A DNA stretch of 10,216 nt from Candidatus Methylomirabilota bacterium (GTDB lineage: Bacteria > Methylomirabilota > Methylomirabilia > Methylomirabilales > Methylomirabilaceae), in NCBI GenBank assembly GCA_003105305.1, contig PQAQ01000243.1, forward strand, positions 1-10,216, written 5' to 3'. The notes below the pieces were generated by a model, which searched no databases, was not told the DNA's origin, and saw nothing but the letters and a program-made list of their open reading frames with translations. Of this stretch, positions 7,516-10,216 are shown in pieces (within the stretch, counting starts at the first letter, position 1; the number at the start of each line of letters is the position of its first letter). The position numbers and the translations under genes were made by a program.

Positions 7516-7554
7516 GCTGTTTTAACAGACCTGTCTCAACCGAGTTAAAACAGC
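7516..7554. repeat. Perfect 11-bp inverted repeat with nested dyads
   Basis: GCTGTTTTAAC (7516-7526) and GTTAAAACAGC (7544-7554) are perfect inverted copies around a 17-base centre. The centre contains AGAC-CT-GTCT (7527-7536), and the left arm with its next bases is itself CTGTT-TT-AACAG. In RNA this makes a stable hairpin in either direction. As DNA it could be an operator for a dimeric repressor. It is not followed by a T run, so it is not a simple terminator. Confidence 0.6.
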
Positions 7555-7622
7555 ACGAGTCACTCACCTCACGGATGAACGACAGTGTATCGCAACAGGG
7601 CCGATTCGTCAAACGCTTCATT

Positions 7623-7646
7623 TCGCCGATAGGCCGGCGACTTTTT
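7623..7646 (+). terminator. Rightward intrinsic terminator upstream of the FKBP gene
   Basis: TCGCCG (7623-7628) pairs perfectly with CGGCGA (7635-7640) over a 6-base loop, followed at once by CTTTTTAATT. This is the standard rho-independent form, and only the rightward strand has the T run. No recognised rightward gene precedes it, so it ends an unseen transcript or acts as an attenuator 88 bases before the FKBP start. Confidence 0.6.
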
Positions 7647-7734
7647 AATTGCATCACAGGCCTCCTGGGCGTACCATGCGCCGGTACGCGGTGAGCGGTT
7701 CAGTAGGCGCTGTGACATAAATGGAGGAGGGGGG

Positions 7735-8295
7735 ATGAAGAGAATGCGATGCGGATCGATGCTCGCGATCAGCCTTATGATAACCTTCGCTATGGCAGCA
7801 GGGTGCGCGCATGTCGAGGCGCCAGACAAGGTGTCGGCTCAAGCCAAACCCGATAGTCTCGGGATTCAGAACGGCTCGACCGTGCAGCTTGAGTACAGAC
7901 TGTCGGACGACAAGGGGAAAGTTCTGGATACGAATGAAGGGGGCGATCCGTTAGTCTACACACACGGCCAGGGCCAGATCATCCCTGGACTGGAAAAAGC
8001 GCTGAGCGGTCTGCGCGTGGGCGATATCAAGCATGTCGTTGTCTCACCCGATGAGGCCTACGGCCCGATCAGGCCCGATGCGTTCGTTGAGGTTCCCAAG
8101 GAACGCGTTCCAGAGAAATCACGAATTGTCGGAGCCCACTTGGTCGCCCAAGGGCAGGATGGGCAGACCCGACATGCCTTCGTGAAGGAGATTAAAGAAA
8201 AGACGATCCTTCTCGATACCAATCATCCCCTGGCAGGCAAGATCCTGACCTTCGACGTGAGGGTGGTGGGCGTCGATCCTGCTAAAAACCAGTGA
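7735..8295 (+). CDS. FKBP-type peptidyl-prolyl isomerase of the SlyD kind, predicted lipoprotein
   Basis: The 186-residue product begins with a lipoprotein signal: basic MKRMR, a hydrophobic core LAISLMITFAM and MAAGC with Cys24 as the lipid site, so it should be anchored in the envelope. After a linker to about 45 the SlyD-type domain follows: VQLEYRLSDDKGKVLDTN (50-67), DPLVYTHGQGQIIPGLEKAL (71-90), GLRVGDIKHVVVSPDEAYG (92-110), the inserted flap domain (about 111-155), and LLDTNHPLAGKILTFDVRVVGV (159-180) typical of SlyD. It should catalyse proline cis-trans isomerisation and chaperone folding, here on exported proteins. Unlike E. coli SlyD it is exported and lacks the His/Cys-rich metal-binding tail. 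GGAGGAGGGGGG directly before the ATG is an exceptionally strong ribosome binding site. A start at the ATG 7744 is less likely. It is convergent with thrB. Confidence 0.9.
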   Translation: MKRMRCGSMLAISLMITFAMAAGCAHVEAPDKVSAQAKPDSLGIQNGSTVQLEYRLSDDKGKVLDTNEGGDPLVYTHGQGQIIPGLEKALSGLRVGDIKHVVVSPDEAYGPIRPDAFVEVPKERVPEKSRIVGAHLVAQGQDGQTRHAFVKEIKEKTILLDTNHPLAGKILTFDVRVVGVDPAKNQ

Positions 8296-8318
8296 GAGGC
8301 ACGACTTGCCGTACCTCT
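8295..8318. terminator. Hairpin between convergent FKBP and thrB genes
   Basis: AGAGGCACG (8295-8303) and CGTACCTCT (8310-8318) form a 9-position stem with one C-A mismatch and a 6-base loop. It touches the FKBP stop (8293-8295) and the thrB stop (8317-8319). No T run follows on either side, so it may work as a transcript end or 3' stabiliser rather than as a classic terminator. Confidence 0.4.
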
Positions 8319-9225
8319 ACGTCATATAGACAAGACCCTGCCGGTCGATTTCTAGCAGATGCGCGCGGCTCTCGATACCGAACTCACGTCGCCAGCGCTC
8401 GCTCATCCGATGACCGATCTTCCCACCGTCTGCGTTGACCAGCGCAAGCAGCGAGGAGCCTGCGCCGCTTAGGCATGTGGCCAGTGCGCCCGCCTGCCGT
8501 CCTTCCTCCAAAATCGCCTCCATCCCCGGGATCAACGCCGCCCGGTAGGGTTGGTGGAGGCGGTCTTCAGTCCCCGGCGCAAGCAGGTCGGGGCGATCGG
8601 CGGCAAACCCGGTCAGCAGAAGCGCCAGGCGGGTCAGGTTGAAGACGGCGTCGGCGAACGGGACCTGTGTGGGAAGGACAGCCCGCGCGCGCTTGGTCGG
8701 AAGGATAAGGTCCGGGATCACGACCACCGCCGTCAGGTACACGGGAACGGGGATGTTGGCCGCCACGACACGACCCGCTACGAGGGCGGAGGTCGTGAGC
8801 CCTCCCATGAGGGCCGGCGTCACGTTGTCGGGGTGACCTTCGAACGGAAGGGCTCTGGCGAGCAGCTCATCTGTCGAGAGCTGGACGCCGGCCAGTCCGG
8901 CAGCGGCCGCGACCCCGGCGAGACAGGCGGCGGCGCTGCTGCCCAGGCCGCGCCCCAGCGGGATCCGGTTAATCTGGCGAACCCGCAGTCCGGCAGGCTC
9001 AAAACCCAGATCCCGCAGCGTCTCCCGCGCCGCTTGAACCGCAAGGTTGCGCTCACCCGCCCGCTCCAGATCGACCTTCCCTTCGCCCTCAACATGAAGC
9101 TGGAGACCTTCACCCTCATCGCTGAGTTCTACTTCATTGTAGAGGCTTAACGCCATTCCGAGTGTGTCGAACCCCGGTCCCAGATTGGCCGTTGAAGCTG
9201 GTACCCGTACTCTCACTCGCGACAT
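8317..9225 (-). CDS. thrB: Homoserine kinase
   Basis: ThrB phosphorylates homoserine with ATP, the step before threonine synthase in threonine synthesis, in the cytoplasm. The 302-residue product is normal for the GHMP kinase type. VRVPASTANLGPGFDTLGMAL (8-27), the ATP-binding PLGRGLGSSAA (89-99), EGHPDNVTPALMGGL (129-143) and the C-terminal SGAGSSLLALV motif are all present. AAGGAGA lies about 8 bases ahead of the ATG, and a promoter-like pair is found at 9275-9303. It stands alone: neither homoserine dehydrogenase nor threonine synthase is next to it, as would be common. Convergent with the FKBP gene and divergent from the cytochrome gene. Confidence 0.95.
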   Translation of the reverse strand: MSRVRVRVPASTANLGPGFDTLGMALSLYNEVELSDEGEGLQLHVEGEGKVDLERAGERNLAVQAARETLRDLGFEPAGLRVRQINRIPLGRGLGSSAAACLAGVAAAAGLAGVQLSTDELLARALPFEGHPDNVTPALMGGLTTSALVAGRVVAANIPVPVYLTAVVVIPDLILPTKRARAVLPTQVPFADAVFNLTRLALLLTGFAADRPDLLAPGTEDRLHQPYRAALIPGMEAILEEGRQAGALATCLSGAGSSLLALVNADGGKIGHRMSERWRREFGIESRAHLLEIDRQGLVYMT

Positions 9226-9274
9226 CGATTGTTCTCCTTGTCTGACTTCCGCATTCGGTGTCGTGTGCTCTCAC

Positions 9275-9303
9275 CATATACCGTAATCTGTCGCGCCCCG
9301 CAA
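9275..9303 (-). promoter_or_regulatory. Candidate promoter of thrB
   Basis: Leftward, TTGCGG (9303-9298), a 17-base spacer and TATATG (9280-9275) form a plausible sigma70 promoter with a strong -10. The start would lie near 9268, leaving a leader of about 43 bases with the AAGGAGA site. Confidence 0.45.
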
Positions 9304-9351
9304 GAGGAGTGCGCAACCGGCGCGAAGATACCCTGTTCGGTCAACTTCCCC

Positions 9352-9380
9352 TTGACAGAGGGTGATGCGGGGTGCAACAT
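9352..9380 (+). promoter_or_regulatory. Candidate promoter of the cytochrome c gene
   Basis: A perfect TTGACA (9352-9357), a 17-base spacer and the weak CAACAT (9375-9380) precede the gene. The leader of about 60 bases contains the small dyads AACG-AGA-CGTT (9385-9395) and GGGT-A-ACCC (9415-9423). These could bind a regulator, but they are too short to rule out chance. Confidence 0.4.
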
Positions 9381-9445
9381 CTAATAACGAGACGTTGGTT
9401 GGGCGTTCTATTGGGTAACCCGCAACACCTTCACAGGAGGCATCA

Positions 9446-9835
9446 ATGGTGAGAAAAACGACCGTTCATGTGATGGCGCTGACCGCGCTGATCGTCAGCT
9501 CGACAGGGGCCTGGGCAGCCGGGTCGGCCAACAACGCGCCTAAGGCGCCCGAGAAGTTTATGACCTTTTGCGTGCCGTGTCACGGTCCGGCAGGCAAGGG
9601 TGATGGGATGGCAGCCGCTGCGCTGAATCCCAAGCCGCGGAACTTTACCGACGGCAAGTATATGAACGCCAGAACCGACGCGCAATTGACAAATGTCATC
9701 AAGAACGGCAGCGCCGCTGAGAAGCTGAGCCCGCTGATGACCGGCTACGGCAGCATGCTGAACGACCAGGAGATTAAAGAGGTCGTCGCCTATATCCGCT
9801 CGCTGGCTGTTCCGAAGTATCAGCCGAAGAAGTAG
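9446..9835 (+). CDS. Periplasmic monohaem cytochrome c
   Basis: This is a 129-residue class I c-type cytochrome that carries electrons in the periplasm. The signal peptide is MVRKTTVH, a hydrophobic stretch VMALTALIVSST and cleavage after AWA near 24. The mature part of about 105 residues has one haem site, CVPCH (42-46), preceded by EKFMTF and followed by GPAGKGDGMAAAALNPKPRNF, a pattern shared with many small alternative-complex or oxidase-linked cytochromes. Met98 in SPLMTGYG is the likely axial ligand, with Met104 as the alternative, followed by the C-terminal helix DQEIKEVVAYIRSL. AGGAGG (9435-9440) lies 5 bases ahead of the ATG. The partner enzyme is not in the window, so the redox role is open. 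It is convergent with thiI. Confidence 0.93.
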   Translation: MVRKTTVHVMALTALIVSSTGAWAAGSANNAPKAPEKFMTFCVPCHGPAGKGDGMAAAALNPKPRNFTDGKYMNARTDAQLTNVIKNGSAAEKLSPLMTGYGSMLNDQEIKEVVAYIRSLAVPKYQPKK

Positions 9836-9858
9836 AGGCGCATCGCGACGCGCCTCTA
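9833..9858. terminator. Perfect 9-bp hairpin carrying the stop codons of both the cytochrome and thiI genes
   Basis: TAGAGGCGC (9833-9841) and GCGCCTCTA (9850-9858) are perfect inverted copies around an 8-base loop. The TAG of the cytochrome gene is the first three bases of the left arm, and the TAG of thiI (9858-9856 leftward) is the first three of the right arm read leftward. No T run follows either side, so it is a GC-rich bidirectional 3' hairpin, probably a terminator helped by Rho or a processing stop. Confidence 0.5.
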
Positions 9859-10216
9859 CCGATCGGGAAATGTCAGATCGAGGGAGTACGCAGCGGCGTG
9901 ACCCTGCGCCGCGAGGCGGTCCAGGTCAAGGGGACGTTCAGCCAGTTCGACCTCGCGGTGCGTCGCACGTGTCGCCGCCTGCCTCGGTGTAAACATCGAG
10001 CAGCAGTCCTGGTCGGGGATAATAGAGATATCGTAGCTGCCGATCTGCTGCGCCTGCTGCGTAATCTCGTCCTTATCCATTCCGATCAACGGCCGCAGTA
10101 TCGGCAAGGTTGATGCCTGTTCGACGGCGGCGATGTTTTCAACGGTCTGTGACGAGACCTGGCCGAGACTCTCACCGGTGACCAGGGCCTGGGCGCCCTC
10201 TTTGTGGGCGATCTGT
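9856..10216 (-). CDS. thiI: tRNA 4-thiouridine synthetase ThiI, C-terminal part, cut by window edge
   Basis: ThiI adenylates and thiolates U8 of tRNA and, in some bacteria, supplies sulfur for thiamine thiazole. The last 119 residues are visible: VTGESLGQVSSQTVENI (PP-loop AANH-type domain), LPILRPLIGMDKDEITQQAQQIGSYDISI, then DQDCCSMFTPRQAATRA, which matches the family's EDCC-x-F segment. The protein ends with YSLDLTFPDR soon after, so there is no C-terminal rhodanese domain as in E. coli; it is the short form found in Bacillus and many others. The sulfur relay must use another cysteine or protein. The N-terminal THUMP region lies outside the window. The stop codon is inside the shared hairpin with the cytochrome gene. 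Confidence 0.9.
   Translation of the reverse strand, partial: QIAHKEGAQALVTGESLGQVSSQTVENIAAVEQASTLPILRPLIGMDKDEITQQAQQIGSYDISIIPDQDCCSMFTPRQAATRATHREVELAERPLDLDRLAAQGHAAAYSLDLTFPDR

Larger units (their letters stand above)
7370..7734. other. 365-base gap between divergent typA and the FKBP gene
   Basis: This is the longest gene-free stretch. From left to right it holds the typA leader and promoter (7370-7432), a purine-rich stretch with no recognised motif (7440-7510), an 11-bp inverted repeat (7516-7554), a rightward intrinsic terminator (7623-7646) and the FKBP leader. I see no good promoter between the terminator and the FKBP ribosome binding site, so FKBP transcription may have to pass through the terminator. 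A leftward 58-codon frame at 7478-7654 has AGGAGG six bases ahead of its ATG, but its composition is unremarkable and I do not call it a gene. I matched no known riboswitch, 6S, SRP or RNase P signature. Confidence 0.6.

Noticed and set aside
7527..7554. CRISPR-type repeat
   Set aside because: The inverted repeat occurs once; there are no spaced direct copies and no cas gene.
7455..7694. Rightward 79-codon frame between typA and the FKBP gene
   Set aside because: It begins at TTG without a binding site, crosses the inverted repeat and the terminator, and has no protein-like pattern.
1..10216. Defence, secondary-metabolite or other new multi-gene system
   Set aside because: The recognised genes belong to unrelated housekeeping paths, each with normal motifs, and no cluster of unknown genes sits together.

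Overview
The window looks like ordinary chromosome from a Gram-negative bacterium with G+C of roughly 60% (estimated by eye). It has dense single-copy housekeeping genes, periplasmic and outer-membrane export signals, and a c-type cytochrome, which implies respiration. I see no transposase, phage gene, CRISPR array, tRNA or rRNA. The lineage cannot be fixed from this sequence. The gene mix and style would fit a deep-branching group such as NC10 ('Methylomirabilis'-like), but that is only an impression.

Left part (1-1910): a leftward operon of a metallo-beta-lactamase-fold hydrolase, pyrF (OMP decarboxylase) and rarA (the ATPase of stalled replication forks, cut by the window edge). The three genes are 14 and 4 bases apart. 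A short divergent promoter region (1875-1959) holds a palindromic -35 element that reads as TTGACA to the right and TTGTCA to the left. It separates this operon from a rightward gene for a secreted TPR protein (1960-3189).

Middle part (3229-7369): leftward spy-like periplasmic protein and glgA (glycogen synthase), then a small rightward gene for a charged 61-residue protein with a very good promoter and ribosome binding site, then leftward typA (BipA ribosome-associated GTPase). The 365-base gap at 7370-7734 contains a typA promoter, an 11-bp inverted repeat and a rightward intrinsic terminator with no recognised gene in front of it. It is the least explained stretch of the window.

Right part (7735-10216): a SlyD-type FKBP peptidyl-prolyl isomerase made as a lipoprotein, leftward thrB (homoserine kinase), a rightward secreted monohaem cytochrome c, and the 3' end of leftward thiI (tRNA 4-thiouridine synthetase). 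The convergent pairs FKBP/thrB and cytochrome/thiI are each closed by a compact hairpin that overlaps both stop codons.

The genes are mostly unrelated in pathway (pyrimidine synthesis, replication repair, glycogen, translation, threonine synthesis, tRNA modification, envelope folding), so this is a housekeeping region rather than a functional island. I found no convincing new multi-gene system. The best leads are two candidate leaderless genes (the hydrolase and glgA, each with a -10-like box exactly 7 bases ahead of the ATG), a Lys-to-His change in the ADP-glucose motif of GlgA, and a possible untranslated RNA or attenuator ahead of the FKBP gene.
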